Assembly: GCF_014640335.1 (NCBI RefSeq)
Contig: NZ_BMGT01000001.1
Location: 62,001 to 126,000 of the forward strand
Reading direction: 5' to 3'
DNA length: 64,000 bases
Origin: Edaphobacter dinghuensis
GTDB lineage: Bacteria; Acidobacteriota; Terriglobia; Terriglobales; Acidobacteriaceae
Positions 32,229-41,569 of the stretch are shown here, piece by piece. The first letter of the stretch is position 1. Each line of letters starts with the position of its first letter. Made by a program: the position numbers and the translations under genes. A model generated the notes under the pieces. That model saw nothing but the letters and a program-made list of their open reading frames with translations. It did no database searches and had not been told where the DNA came from.

Positions 32229-33488
32229 TTAATTCTCAGCGGTACATACCTGGGCTTCTTTTCCATAACTAATAATCTGGAGCCTATCTGCGGCTACGCC
32301 ATCCGCAATAAGTGCTTTGCGAGCAGCATCTGCGCGCTTTTCACCGAGCGCCAGGTTATATTCGGCAGAACCGCGTTCATCAGAATATCCTCCAATCATT
32401 ACATTGATCTCCGGATGCTCTTTCAAATACTGAGCTGCGTGATCAATCGCTACCTGAGCATCAGATCTGATCTGGTAACTGTCATAGTCGAACAGCGCAT
32501 CCTGTACGTTTTCGTGAAAGACCTTCTCATTTTCCGCATTGTCCGCCTGACTTAGTGCTGCCGACGTCTGCGTCGACTCAACATGCTGATGGACACGAAA
32601 TGCGGCCTCGCACTCTGCGGTGGTCGAAGGGCTTGAAACCAGGGAGGCATGACCCGTCACGCGATAATCACCGGGCGACATGCCGGTTGTGTTGATCGTC
32701 ACGCGCCGACCTGAGCCTTCGATTGTTCCTCCGTTGGAAGACCATGAATAGTTAACGTCTAATCTGTCAGGTTCAGTCATGGTATTGCCAATGATTTCAA
32801 GGGTCTGACCTTGATCGATATTGGCCACGTTTGTGGTGCAGGTGAAGGAAAGCTCATTTTGCTGCTGCGCCAAAAGAGGAGCTGGCGGAGCCTCGTGGCT
32901 GCCACCAAATTTAATGACAATTCCTGCACCAATCATGAGGTGATTCTGAGCATCGTTTGTCCCGTTGGGTAAAGCAGTCCTGAGATATTGCATCTCGAGC
33001 GCTCGAATGGCGAAGCGACGATTAATATTTAGATCAAGGCCGCCACCAGTGGATAGCGCCCAGCTTGATGCGCTTGAAGTGCTCGATGTATTTGTAGGAA
33101 AGTAGGAATCGCTTCCATGCGCTCCTCCAAAGAGCACCTGACCGTATGGAACCAGCCGATGACCGGTATACGATATTTTGGAACCGGCCATAAAGGTAAG
33201 TAGAGTGAGGTTCTGGCCAAGCATGCTGATATTGTTCGCGTGACCACCGGTAAACTCTCCAGCGATGCTAAGCCAGTCCTTTAGATGGAAGTCCACAGAA
33301 GCGTATCCGCCATTCATATCAAAACAATCGCAGCCGCCCGGAGGCGCATTGGCTCTAATGTTGCTATAGCCCAGCGAAAGATCAAAGCGTGGAACAGTCG
33401 AGGTAGAATTCGCTGGCCTCTGCTGTGCGATCGCAGCAGAGGTTCCAGCCATTACGAAAATCAGAGCTACATTCATTAGACGCATCAT
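32229..33488 (-). CDS. OmpA-family outer-membrane protein, truncated by an in-frame stop
   Basis: 419 residues as drawn. A signal peptide (MMRLMNVALIFVMAGTSAAIA) is followed by an eight-strand-type barrel at about residues 30-195, then an Ig-like segment (ISTNVANIDQGQ-like, near 215-290), then an OmpA/Pal peptidoglycan-binding domain (HPEINVMIGGYSDERGSAEY, LGEKRADAARKALIADGV). The family anchors the outer membrane to the cell wall. The domain stops at ISYGKEAQVCTAEN, before the usual CWQxNRR end, which is present just after the stop. Start ATG 33488 has AAGGGG 6 nt upstream. Whether the shortened protein folds is unknown; only the last helix region is lost. Confidence 0.85.
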   Translation of the reverse strand: MMRLMNVALIFVMAGTSAAIAQQRPANSTSTVPRFDLSLGYSNIRANAPPGGCDCFDMNGGYASVDFHLKDWLSIAGEFTGGHANNISMLGQNLTLLTFMAGSKISYTGHRLVPYGQVLFGGAHGSDSYFPTNTSSTSSASSWALSTGGGLDLNINRRFAIRALEMQYLRTALPNGTNDAQNHLMIGAGIVIKFGGSHEAPPAPLLAQQQNELSFTCTTNVANIDQGQTLEIIGNTMTEPDRLDVNYSWSSNGGTIEGSGRRVTINTTGMSPGDYRVTGHASLVSSPSTTAECEAAFRVHQHVESTQTSAALSQADNAENEKVFHENVQDALFDYDSYQIRSDAQVAIDHAAQYLKEHPEINVMIGGYSDERGSAEYNLALGEKRADAARKALIADGVAADRLQIISYGKEAQVCTAEN

Positions 33489-33536
33489 TCATATCCCCTT
33501 CCAGGCTGAGCGCCCGGTGTTAGCCGATCAGACAGC

Positions 33537-36500
33537 CTAGTAGAGCAGCACAATGGATGGCGAAGTCGTCACCGGATTCGTATCGAGCAAAACGAAGTTA
33601 CCGGGAGCGATCTCGTAGATAACGGAGGTGCCCATCGTAAAGCGACCTGCCGTCGCGTCGGTCAGAGTGTAGTTAGATGTGCTTGTTACCCCCAGTTGAA
33701 GAAGATTGACAGTGCCAAGACCTACGTTCAGATCAAGCGTAGATGTTGCCTGTCCAGCTCCGTTCGCTACAATTACGCCAGAGCTATTAATGCTTGCCAA
33801 AGAACTAGCCGGAGCAGTTCCATAGACAAACGTTCCATCGAAGCTCGCAATGCTGAAGGGAGCTCCAATCTGAGGATCGAAGTTGCCCAGTCCGGCGTAG
33901 CCCGTCTCCAGGAAATATCCTTGGTTGGGACCAACGAGATAAAACACTCGAGGCGCAGGTGGGTTGTCCAGACCAAGCAGGCCTAACAGGGTAGCGATTG
34001 CACCTGAAGGGGCAGGATAATTGAATACGCCCCTACCGTTGCTACCAACCGTGCAACTGGAGTTACCTGTTGATTGATAGGTACCCAGGAGCGCCTGGAC
34101 CACATTGGTTGGCAATAAACCGCCGAGCCCCGTAATCTGATTGACCAGCCCGGTTACACCAGCGACATCGACATTTGTCGTATCGCAGGTTCCCGCATTC
34201 GCTGTGGCACGGAAGATCGTCGAGGTCGAAAAGTTCAGTACATCCTGGAGCGTGGTGCCAAGTAGTCCAGGATTCGACTGTGCATTCTCATACCCAATGA
34301 TTGGCCCACTCATCGAAACATTGCTAAAGGTGCTCTGGGTCTGTAGCTGCGCGGACCCAGCAAACAAAATATAAGCTGAGTGTTTATCCGTCGATAAGAC
34401 GAAGGCATGATTAGCACTCACCATATAAACCGCATAGTCCTGCGGATAGACACCAGCTAGCATACCTGCCGTGTTCATTGTCAATTGCAGACGACCATTT
34501 CCATCCGCAACTCCATAGCTTCCAGACAGAGCTTCGTTCGCGAAGTTTGCCGTAGCGATATTCGCGTCGCTCGTTCCTCCACTGATAGCTCCAGCTCCGT
34601 TTGTCGTGAACTGGCCTACAGCGGCTGTCGGTCCTGCAATAATGCCAACCGTGCATGTCGGTAGACAAGGCGTATCGCCCTGAAGACCAAATGCATAGCT
34701 ACCATTTAACCCAGCCGCAAAATCTGTCGGCTGTTGAGCAAGCAGCGTTCCCGAACCTTTCGTTCCCTGTAGTGAGTTATTGTCGAACTCAATCAAATCT
34801 CCTTTGACAGAAATGGTTGAGGGAGCAACAGGAGCCTTAAGAGCGATAGCATACGTGGAAGTATTACCCGTTGTGCCGTCGGCGTTCAAGGTAGTTATCG
34901 TCAATGATCCGCGATTATTGGTTCCTATCGTATAGGTTCCAATGAATGTATCCGTGCCAACCATACTCCCAGTGGGATTGGAAGTCTGATGGTTGGAGTC
35001 CAATTCTCCATTGCTGAGAACACCGGCTCCATCGGCGGTAAAGCTTCCGACAGTCGCAGTCTGATAGGCGAGGACACCGGCGAGCACGTCGTCGTATCCC
35101 TGGAAGAGATAGGCATACGGACCATTCAGCTCAGAGTCATTTGGTGTTGTGGGATAGACCACAAGGAGGACATAAGCATTGGTTGCAGTCTGCGGTGTGG
35201 ATTCGCTGTCTTTAACAGATATCGTAAAGCTGCTGGCTCCGACAGCAGTCGGCGTTCCGGTGATGTCACCCGAGGGCGAAAGGCTAAGCCCTGCGGGCAA
35301 GCCGCCAGTGGTAACAGTGTAGGTATATGGAGCCACTCCTCCAATGGCGTGGAGTGTCTGCGTGTAAGGTTGTCCCAAAGTTGCATTTGGAAGTGAGCCC
35401 GTAAGACTGAGAGTTCCAATTGGCAAGACCTTGAGAGTCACCGGTCCCGTAGTGGTATTGACTGGGCTACTCGAATCGGTTGCCTTCACCGTTAGGTTGG
35501 CTGTCCCCGCCGTTGTTGGGGTTCCGCTGATAGTACAGCCCGAGATCGATAATCCTGCAGGCAACGTTCCTGCTGTAACCGTGCAGGAGTATGGACCTGT
35601 TCCACCGCTGACACCGATGGTTCCAGTGTATGGCGTTCCAACAGTAGCATCAGGCGGTGAGGTGAGGGTCAGGGTGGCGCCAGCCGCTACAACAGTGAGA
35701 CTGACCGGCCCAGTTGTGGTTGCCGCAGGACTACTCGAATCGGTTGCCTTCACCGTCAGGTCGGCTGTCCCCGCTATCGTTGGAGTTCCGCTGATAACGC
35801 AACCCGAGATCGACAGGCCAGCAGGTAACGTTCCTGCTGTAACCGTGCAAGAGTATGGACCTGTTCCACCGCTGACACCGATGGTTCCGGTGTATGGCGT
35901 TCCAACGGTAGCATCAGGCGGTGAGGTGAGGGTCAGAGTGACAGCAGCCGGCAAGACTGTAAGGCTAACTGGGCCGGTTGTTGTCTCCACTGGATTGCTG
36001 GAGTCAGTTGCCTTGACGGTAAGGTGAGCTGTGCCAGCCACTGTCGGCGTACCACTGACTACACAACCGGTGAGGGTTAATCCCGCAGGCAAGGTCCCAG
36101 ATGTAATTGCACAGGCATAGGGAGACGTACCGCCAGAGACACCGATCGTACTGGTATAGGGTGTTCCAACCGTCGCGTTCGGCAGCGAAGAAAGGGTGAG
36201 CGTCAAAGCTGCGGGAGATACCGTAAGTGTAACTGGCCCCGTGACACTCTGCGTAGGGTTGCTGGAGTCCGTCACCTTGACGGTGATCGTCGATGTCCCT
36301 GCTGTAGTGGGTGTTCCACTCACTACACATCCGTTCAGAGTCAATCCGGCAGGAAGGCTTCCAGCCGTAATAGCGCAGCTATATGGTGCTGTACCGCCAG
36401 TAGCTCCAATTGTGCCCGTATAGGGAACGCCTACGGTTGCACCAGGCAGAGTTGTCAAAGTTAATGTGAGAGGAGACGTAGCCGCATTGATCGTAATGCT

Positions 36501-37478
36501 AAAGGAGGCACTTGCCTGAGTGCCAAGAGCATCTTTCACCTGGGCGGTGAAGGTCGATGTTTCTTGCGTGGTGGGTGTTCCTGAGATCGTGCCCGTAGAA
36601 GGAGAGATCGTAAGACCTGCCGGGAGCGCGCCAGACAGAATGTTCCAAGTATAGGGAGTCGCTCCACCCGTTGCCTGCAGCGAGGTCGAATACGGCGTGC
36701 CAACTGTTCCAGTCGGCGGGTTTCCTCCGATAACAGTAAGCGGACCAGACTGCCCACCGCCTTGCCCGGTTCCAATCACAATTATCTCTGAGGCGGATAC
36801 TGTGTTTGGGACATCGCTCGCATCTGTAACTTTGACAGTAAAGCTCGAAGTTCCCACAGTCGTAGGAGTCCCAGAGATAACTCCTGTCGTGGTGTCGAAG
36901 CTAAGACCTGCTGGAAGGGAGCCACTTCCAAAGCTCAATTTCAATGGAGCTGTTCCACCCGATGCGGTTAGTGTGGCAGTATAAGCATCTCCCACTGATC
37001 CAATAGGAAGAGTTCCGGAGATCGTAGGTGCCGGATTCACTGTAATGCTAACAGTGCTCTGATTCTTCGTTCCGGCAACCGCTGCAGTCAACGTCAGCTT
37101 CATCTGCGATGCGATACCGGTAGGTGCCGTATAAGTAATTCCAGCTCCTGTCGTACTGGAGAGTACACCGCACGTACTAGCGCTACACGAACTTCCTGCA
37201 AGAGACCAGGAGACTGTTGGGTTCCCCGAGAGTTTAGAGTCCACGATGAAAGCCTGACCAGCATCCAGAGTCACAGAAGAGGCCGATAGACTCACGATTC
37301 CACCACCTGCATATCCGCTGGAGCCACATCCGGTCAGAGTCACAAGGCACATTGCCAAAAGCACGATCGCACTTCCCATATGGATGAAATATTTCAGGGC
37401 CGAGAAGCGAAGCTGACTGGAATCCGTATTGGAGTGTTTCAGATGCTCTACATTCGAAGAGTGTGATGTGCCTACCAT
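33537..37478 (-). CDS. Large lipoprotein with putative-Ig (He_PIG) repeats
   Basis: 1313 residues. ATG 37478 has a very good ribosome site (AAGGAG, 5-nt spacing), giving an unusually long 33-residue polar segment before the hydrophobic part and the lipobox LTGC (Cys51). An Ig-like domain with two Cys follows, then about eight He_PIG-type repeats of roughly 88 residues, up to about residue 780. Each contains GTPYTGTIGVSGGTGPY, a LPAGLSISGC turn and SGTPTxAGT. The C-terminal 500 residues are beta-rich with GxGxxSGG(x)SDxN motifs (FTADGAGVLSNGELDSN, FTTNGAGAISGGTSDAN) seen in acidobacterial surface proteins. Likely an adhesin or surface-attached stalk anchored in the outer membrane. Ends 48 bp upstream of the OmpA-family start on the same strand. 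Confidence 0.85.
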   Translation of the reverse strand: MVGTSHSSNVEHLKHSNTDSSQLRFSALKYFIHMGSAIVLLAMCLVTLTGCGSSGYAGGGIVSLSASSVTLDAGQAFIVDSKLSGNPTVSWSLAGSSCSASTCGVLSSTTGAGITYTAPTGIASQMKLTLTAAVAGTKNQSTVSITVNPAPTISGTLPIGSVGDAYTATLTASGGTAPLKLSFGSGSLPAGLSFDTTTGVISGTPTTVGTSSFTVKVTDASDVPNTVSASEIIVIGTGQGGGQSGPLTVIGGNPPTGTVGTPYSTSLQATGGATPYTWNILSGALPAGLTISPSTGTISGTPTTQETSTFTAQVKDALGTQASASFSITINAATSPLTLTLTTLPGATVGVPYTGTIGATGGTAPYSCAITAGSLPAGLTLNGCVVSGTPTTAGTSTITVKVTDSSNPTQSVTGPVTLTVSPAALTLTLSSLPNATVGTPYTSTIGVSGGTSPYACAITSGTLPAGLTLTGCVVSGTPTVAGTAHLTVKATDSSNPVETTTGPVSLTVLPAAVTLTLTSPPDATVGTPYTGTIGVSGGTGPYSCTVTAGTLPAGLSISGCVISGTPTIAGTADLTVKATDSSSPAATTTGPVSLTVVAAGATLTLTSPPDATVGTPYTGTIGVSGGTGPYSCTVTAGTLPAGLSISGCTISGTPTTAGTANLTVKATDSSSPVNTTTGPVTLKVLPIGTLSLTGSLPNATLGQPYTQTLHAIGGVAPYTYTVTTGGLPAGLSLSPSGDITGTPTAVGASSFTISVKDSESTPQTATNAYVLLVVYPTTPNDSELNGPYAYLFQGYDDVLAGVLAYQTATVGSFTADGAGVLSNGELDSNHQTSNPTGSMVGTDTFIGTYTIGTNNRGSLTITTLNADGTTGNTSTYAIALKAPVAPSTISVKGDLIEFDNNSLQGTKGSGTLLAQQPTDFAAGLNGSYAFGLQGDTPCLPTCTVGIIAGPTAAVGQFTTNGAGAISGGTSDANIATANFANEALSGSYGVADGNGRLQLTMNTAGMLAGVYPQDYAVYMVSANHAFVLSTDKHSAYILFAGSAQLQTQSTFSNVSMSGPIIGYENAQSNPGLLGTTLQDVLNFSTSTIFRATANAGTCDTTNVDVAGVTGLVNQITGLGGLLPTNVVQALLGTYQSTGNSSCTVGSNGRGVFNYPAPSGAIATLLGLLGLDNPPAPRVFYLVGPNQGYFLETGYAGLGNFDPQIGAPFSIASFDGTFVYGTAPASSLASINSSGVIVANGAGQATSTLDLNVGLGTVNLLQLGVTSTSNYTLTDATAGRFTMGTSVIYEIAPGNFVLLDTNPVTTSPSIVLLY
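35437..35964 (-). repeat. Near-identical 264-bp tandem repeats inside the Ig-repeat lipoprotein gene
   Basis: The two 88-codon units in this interval are almost the same at DNA level; for instance GTTCCTGCTGTAACCGTGCA begins at 35566 and at 35830, exactly 264 bp apart, with only a few changes over the following 130 bp. Further units on both sides (to about 36460) are more diverged. Recent unequal crossing-over is the likely cause. Confidence 0.75.
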
Positions 37479-38047
37479 GAGAACTCCTTGTGGTCTATGC
37501 GAAGAGATAAACTTGTCGGATCGATAACCTCGATCCCACGAAGCGGCTGATCTGTGTTTTTGAGAAGTGAGAGAGGAATATCGAAGGCTGGACTTTCAGC
37601 AAGCAGGGTATTCAACAAAGCGAAAGGATGCGCTATCAAGTACCTGTTCGAGAACTTATGACGAGCCACCTGGCAGCACTTTGGCAAGCGAGACACTGTT
37701 TTCTCCAACGTCAAGTCAAAACCCAAAATACAGGTGCCAAAAGTAACCAACCTTTGGCCTTATCTTTATAGCGTTGGGAATAGAGATTGGAATCGAAGCG
37801 AAAGAGATAAAGTCGCTATTCGATATCGCAGGCGATATCACCAGAGTTTTACCGGAATATCTTATTAGAAAATATGGGGTTGTTAGCTGGGTGATTATGG
37901 TTTTAAACGTCAATGAAGTCTAAAATTTCCAACGCGTGGACAAGTGAGGATCTTCGGCGGGAAAGCACCAAAGTAATCAAAAACCTAAGTAACAAAATCC
38001 GTTTTGAAATTTGCTACGTAAACAACATGCAGTTATAGGGAGTACAA
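37479..38047. other. Low-GC intergenic stretch, no confident gene
   Basis: AT-richer than its surroundings. A minus-strand frame at 37472-37750 overlaps the lipoprotein start and has no recognisable content. A 49-codon plus-strand frame (TTG 37774 to TAA 37923: GIEIGIEAKEIKSLFDI, then PEYLIRKYGVVSW) is protein-like but lacks a ribosome site. The promoters of the lipoprotein gene and of the HicB-like gene lie here. Gene-level calls would be guesses. Confidence 0.4.
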
Positions 38048-38281
38048 ATGGGCCTCGAATATAAGCGGAAGCAGAGCTTTCCACTCCGTTTATCTCCTTC
38101 GATGCGTGAGCAAGCCAATTGCTTAGCACACGCAGAGGGAATATCGCTGAACTATTTCATTAGCCTTGCAATCGCTGAAAAAATCAGCAGGATGGAACAG
38201 GCATCTCTCGCAGCCGAACAAACGCGATTAAAAGGCGCACGCTTTCCTCGATCTCCACTCCAATTAGGAAAGCCTGCCTGA
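38048..38281 (+). CDS. HicB-like ribbon-helix-helix protein (orphan antitoxin or regulator)
   Basis: 77 residues from ATG 38048 with GGGAG 6 nt upstream. The core KQSFPLRLSPSMREQANCLA, then EGISLNYFISLAIAEKISRM is an Arc/HicB-type ribbon-helix-helix: a basic strand, then a helix, turn and helix ending in the (A)EK(I/L) motif. Such proteins bind operator DNA as dimers and usually neutralise a HicA RNase. No hicA-like frame flanks it: the gene stands alone in an AT-rich gap and is followed by a hairpin. It may be a relic of a toxin-antitoxin pair or an independent regulator. Confidence 0.75.
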   Translation: MGLEYKRKQSFPLRLSPSMREQANCLAHAEGISLNYFISLAIAEKISRMEQASLAAEQTRLKGARFPRSPLQLGKPA

Positions 38282-38325
38282 CTCGCTTACTCGTATTTAC
38301 TGACTCAGCATTTCTAATTCGATAT

Positions 38326-38366
38326 CGCCGCTTCGTATGCTCTTAAACTGCGAGGCGGCGTTTACA
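38326..38366 (+). terminator. Hairpin downstream of the HicB-like gene
   Basis: CGCCGCTTCG (38326-38335) pairs with CGAGGCGGCG (38351-38360) with one G-T wobble, followed by TTTAC. GC-rich stem, 15-nt loop, weak T-run. Located 44 bp after the stop. Confidence 0.5.
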
Positions 38367-38486
38367 TTCTCTCCAAGCGCCCCATTAAAATATTCAAGTA
38401 AGAATTTAGCTAGGGATGGCCTCGCTATAGCTTACGTCCATAGCCATTTCGCTCCTTATCTTCTTAGTGAAGATCGCGGCCTGCAG

Positions 38487-40619
38487 TCAGTACACCTTTA
38501 GTTGTGCCCGGAGACGAATGTCGTCTGATGATGCTCCTATCATCACTTCGAATGTCCCTGGAGCAACAGTAAATTTATGGGTGGTTACATCATAATAAGA
38601 GAGCTGTGAGACCTCTAGAGAGAGCGTGATGTGCTTTGTCTCACCGGGAGCAAGTTGCACGCGTTCAAAACCTCGTAGGCTTTTGATAGGTTGTACGACA
38701 TTCGATTTCAATTGATGAACATACATCTGCGCAACCTCTGCCCCTTCTCTTCCCCCTGTGTTCTGCACGTCGAATGAGACTTCAACGTGGCCTACAGTAC
38801 TAGTAGTAGCTCGTGTCAGCTTCAGATCGCTAAATTTGAATTGCGTATAACTGAGGCCATGCCCGAAGGCATATAACGGTATCCCTTTGAAATAGAGATA
38901 GGTGAAGCCTTTGGAAACATCATATTCGTTTTGCGGCGGAACTCCGTCCAGGCTGGCATAGATGGTATAGGGTAAATGTCCACCTGGATTGTAGTCTCCC
39001 AACAATACCTGCGCGATTGCCGTACCACCTGACTCCCCCGGATACCAGGCATCGAGGATGGCTGGCAGATGATCGTTCGCCCAGGTGACAGCTAATGGTC
39101 CAGCATTCATCAATACAAGAACTGTCTTTGGATTGGCGGCATAGACGGCCTCCATCAGTTGCTTTTGCGCGCCCGGCAGATTTAGATCACGCCGATCTCT
39201 GCCTTCAGCCTCAATACTAAGATTCGTGCCGAGAAAGAGAATTGCAACATCCGACTTGCGCGCCAGATTAGCCGCGCGTGTGATGGCGGCCGGATCGGCA
39301 GGCTCAACAAAACCCGTTCCCTGTTCGTACTCAACATCAACTCCCGCGCCCAGAGCATCTTTCAATCCCTGAAAAGGGCTAATTTTTCGTGCAGGTTTTC
39401 CGTAATAATTTCCAGTCTCATAGTTAATGTCGCCAGCCGGGCCAATCACTGCTACGCGTTTCAGATTTTCTTTTTTAATAGGCAGAAAGTTGTGATGGTT
39501 TGTAAGCAGCGTCATTGACTCAAGTGCAGTCTGTAGCGAGAGCTGCAGATGTTCGTTGGAACGAATGACACTAGCTGGAATCTTCGTGTAAGGATTCTCT
39601 GTAGGAGGATCAAAAGCACCCAAGCGAAAACCCACCGTGAGTACGCGCGCCAATGCACGATTCACATCTGCAATTGGCAGACGTCCACTTTTTACAGCCA
39701 GAGGGATATTGGTCTCGAATTGCGCATCGTCTGAATCACAACCGGCCTGAATGGCACGCGCAGTAGCCTCAACAGGATCTTCAGTGATGTGATGTCCTGT
39801 AACCAGCAAATTAACACCGCCGAGATCATCCGTTACAAATCCATCAAAGTGCCACTTCCCTCGCAGGATGTCGGTCAGCAGATAGTGATTAACAGCATCC
39901 GGCGTACCATTGATCGCATTATAGGAAGCCATTACAGACTGTGCGTGACCTTCTGTAATGACAACCTTCCATTGTGGCAACCAGTACTCTATCAAATTAC
40001 GCTCGTCAACTGCAGCCGACAGATGCTGACGATTAGTTTCAACGTTATATACCGCGAAGTGTTTTACCGTTGCAGCAACTTTCAAATAGTGAGGATCGTT
40101 GCCCTGCAGCCCTTTGACATATGCCACTCCCATACGTCCGGTCAGATAAGGATCTTCACTGAATACTTCCTGAATGCGTCCCCATCGCGGATCGCGGCTG
40201 AGATTAATGACTGGAGAGCGAAATACCAAACCGTGCTTTGAACGAGGCCCATCTGCATTGATGTTATAAAGCGCTCGTGCCTCATCGGACATCGCTCCTG
40301 TAATGCTCTGAATCAGCGACGGATCCCAAGTAGCTCCCATTGCAATGGGGGCTGGAAACAGAGTTGTCGGCTGCTTCGACCACACACCGTGTAGCGTCTG
40401 GTTCCAACCGCCCCATGCTTTTACGTTGAGGCGAGGTATTCCAGTATTTAGATGATTTAGCTGTTCAGCCTTTTCCTCGAGAGTCATCCTTGAGATGAGA
40501 TCATTCACTCTTATCTGAATCGGCTTCGAGGGATCAAGGTACGCCGGTACAGATGTAGTCTGTGCAGAGGCGCTACAAAAAATAAACAAGACACTGCAGA
40601 AGACCGCAACGAGCTTCAT
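38487..40619 (-). CDS. Glycoside hydrolase family 3 (beta-glucosidase / beta-xylosidase)
   Basis: 710 residues with a signal peptide (MKLVAVFCSVLFIFCSASA). Domain order: GH3 N-terminal barrel (residues about 30-340) with SPVINLSRDPRWGRIQEV, KHFAVYN and the nucleophile Asp in FDGFVTDDLGG; GH3 C-terminal alpha/beta sandwich with KRVAVIGP, FLGTNLSIEAEGRDRRDL; and a fibronectin III-like domain at the end (VSFDVQNTGGREGAEVAQM). It releases a terminal beta-linked glucose or xylose. Last gene of the seven-gene operon, 24 bp after the dehydrogenase gene. Together with GH39 it suggests a beta-xyloside substrate; this is inference. Confidence 0.93.
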   Translation of the reverse strand: MKLVAVFCSVLFIFCSASAQTTSVPAYLDPSKPIQIRVNDLISRMTLEEKAEQLNHLNTGIPRLNVKAWGGWNQTLHGVWSKQPTTLFPAPIAMGATWDPSLIQSITGAMSDEARALYNINADGPRSKHGLVFRSPVINLSRDPRWGRIQEVFSEDPYLTGRMGVAYVKGLQGNDPHYLKVAATVKHFAVYNVETNRQHLSAAVDERNLIEYWLPQWKVVITEGHAQSVMASYNAINGTPDAVNHYLLTDILRGKWHFDGFVTDDLGGVNLLVTGHHITEDPVEATARAIQAGCDSDDAQFETNIPLAVKSGRLPIADVNRALARVLTVGFRLGAFDPPTENPYTKIPASVIRSNEHLQLSLQTALESMTLLTNHHNFLPIKKENLKRVAVIGPAGDINYETGNYYGKPARKISPFQGLKDALGAGVDVEYEQGTGFVEPADPAAITRAANLARKSDVAILFLGTNLSIEAEGRDRRDLNLPGAQKQLMEAVYAANPKTVLVLMNAGPLAVTWANDHLPAILDAWYPGESGGTAIAQVLLGDYNPGGHLPYTIYASLDGVPPQNEYDVSKGFTYLYFKGIPLYAFGHGLSYTQFKFSDLKLTRATTSTVGHVEVSFDVQNTGGREGAEVAQMYVHQLKSNVVQPIKSLRGFERVQLAPGETKHITLSLEVSQLSYYDVTTHKFTVAPGTFEVMIGASSDDIRLRAQLKVY

Positions 40620-40643
40620 CGTTCGACTCTCCCGAATGAGTAT

Positions 40644-41546
40644 TTAGCAAATCTGTTTCTCAATTTGAATGGGTGTTATTTTGTCGCGAAGTAGTTCTAT
40701 CACCGAAGACATGTCTTTATCAGCAAATCCTTTTGCCGCGGCCATCTCAAAGAGGCAGCGCGCTGCTTTAGCTGTTTTGAGGCTCACATGGTTTTGAGCC
40801 GCTTCTACTTCTGCATATCGAAGGTCTTTTTCCATTAGCTTGAGAGAAAAATTCACAGAGTAATCGCGCTCCGTCATCCGTGCTGAAACTGCACTGAACA
40901 GCGGGCTTCCCGGCGCTCCTGCTTTGAGTATTGCAAGCGCCTTCTCTACGTTCAGCCCACTTCTCTCAATCCACGTTAGCCCCTCCGCTAGCGATGCGAC
41001 CTGTACGCCACAGAGAAAATTGTTGATTAATTTCATCTTGGCTCCACTTCCAATCGGCCCAAGATGAATGATCTCTTTACTCATCGCCTTCAATATCGGC
41101 ATTGCACCTTTCAGAGTTGCGTCATCGCCGCCAACGAGAAAGGAAAGTTGGCCAAGCTTTGCCTGTACCCGGCTTCCCGTTACAGGAGCATCCAGCAGCT
41201 TCGCGCCTTTCCGTGAGGCAAGACTAGCAAGCTCCGCTATCCATGCCGGACTAACAGTACTCGATTCAACCAGGATCGTCTCTTTTTTGGTAGTCGTAAG
41301 TGCTCCATTGCTCCCCATCCATACATCGCGAGAGGCTGCGTCATCGGCAAGCATGCTGATGACAACTGCGGCATCTCGAGCAGCCTCCGATGGAGTGGAT
41401 ACGAAACGCGCGCCATCACCGATCAACGCCTGAGCCTTTTCCGGCGTTCGGTTATAGACTGTCAGCGAGAATCCCGCCTTCAACAGATTTTCCGCCATGC
41501 CTGTTCCCATCGTGCCCAAGCCAAGTAACGCTACATCCTTACTCAT
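40644..41546 (-). CDS. Beta-hydroxyacid dehydrogenase (3-hydroxyisobutyrate dehydrogenase family)
   Basis: 300 residues, cytosolic. Rossmann motif VALLGLGTMGTGMAENLLKAG at 5-25 with TVYNRTPEKA after it. The substrate-binding block is LDAPVTGSRVQAKLGQLSF near 120, and the catalytic Lys lies in MKLINNFLCG near 170. The family (GarR, YihU, MmsB and relatives) reduces semialdehydes or oxidises beta-hydroxy acids. In this operon it could act on an aldonate-derived intermediate, either reducing tartronate semialdehyde-like products or oxidising a keto-deoxy sugar acid. ATG 41546; 23 bp follow the GguC gene. Family certain, step inferred. Confidence 0.92.
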   Translation of the reverse strand: MSKDVALLGLGTMGTGMAENLLKAGFSLTVYNRTPEKAQALIGDGARFVSTPSEAARDAAVVISMLADDAASRDVWMGSNGALTTTKKETILVESSTVSPAWIAELASLASRKGAKLLDAPVTGSRVQAKLGQLSFLVGGDDATLKGAMPILKAMSKEIIHLGPIGSGAKMKLINNFLCGVQVASLAEGLTWIERSGLNVEKALAILKAGAPGSPLFSAVSARMTERDYSVNFSLKLMEKDLRYAEVEAAQNHVSLKTAKAARCLFEMAAAKGFADKDMSSVIELLRDKITPIQIEKQIC

Positions 41547-41569
41547 AGAACCTTCTCCTTTGCTCCTAC

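Noticed and set aside
35437-36460. CRISPR-like array
   Set aside because: The period is 264 bp and the repeats lie in frame inside a coding region for Ig domains.
37472-37750. 92-codon minus-strand frame ahead of the Ig-repeat lipoprotein
   Set aside because: Overlaps the well-supported start and ribosome site of that gene; no recognisable content.
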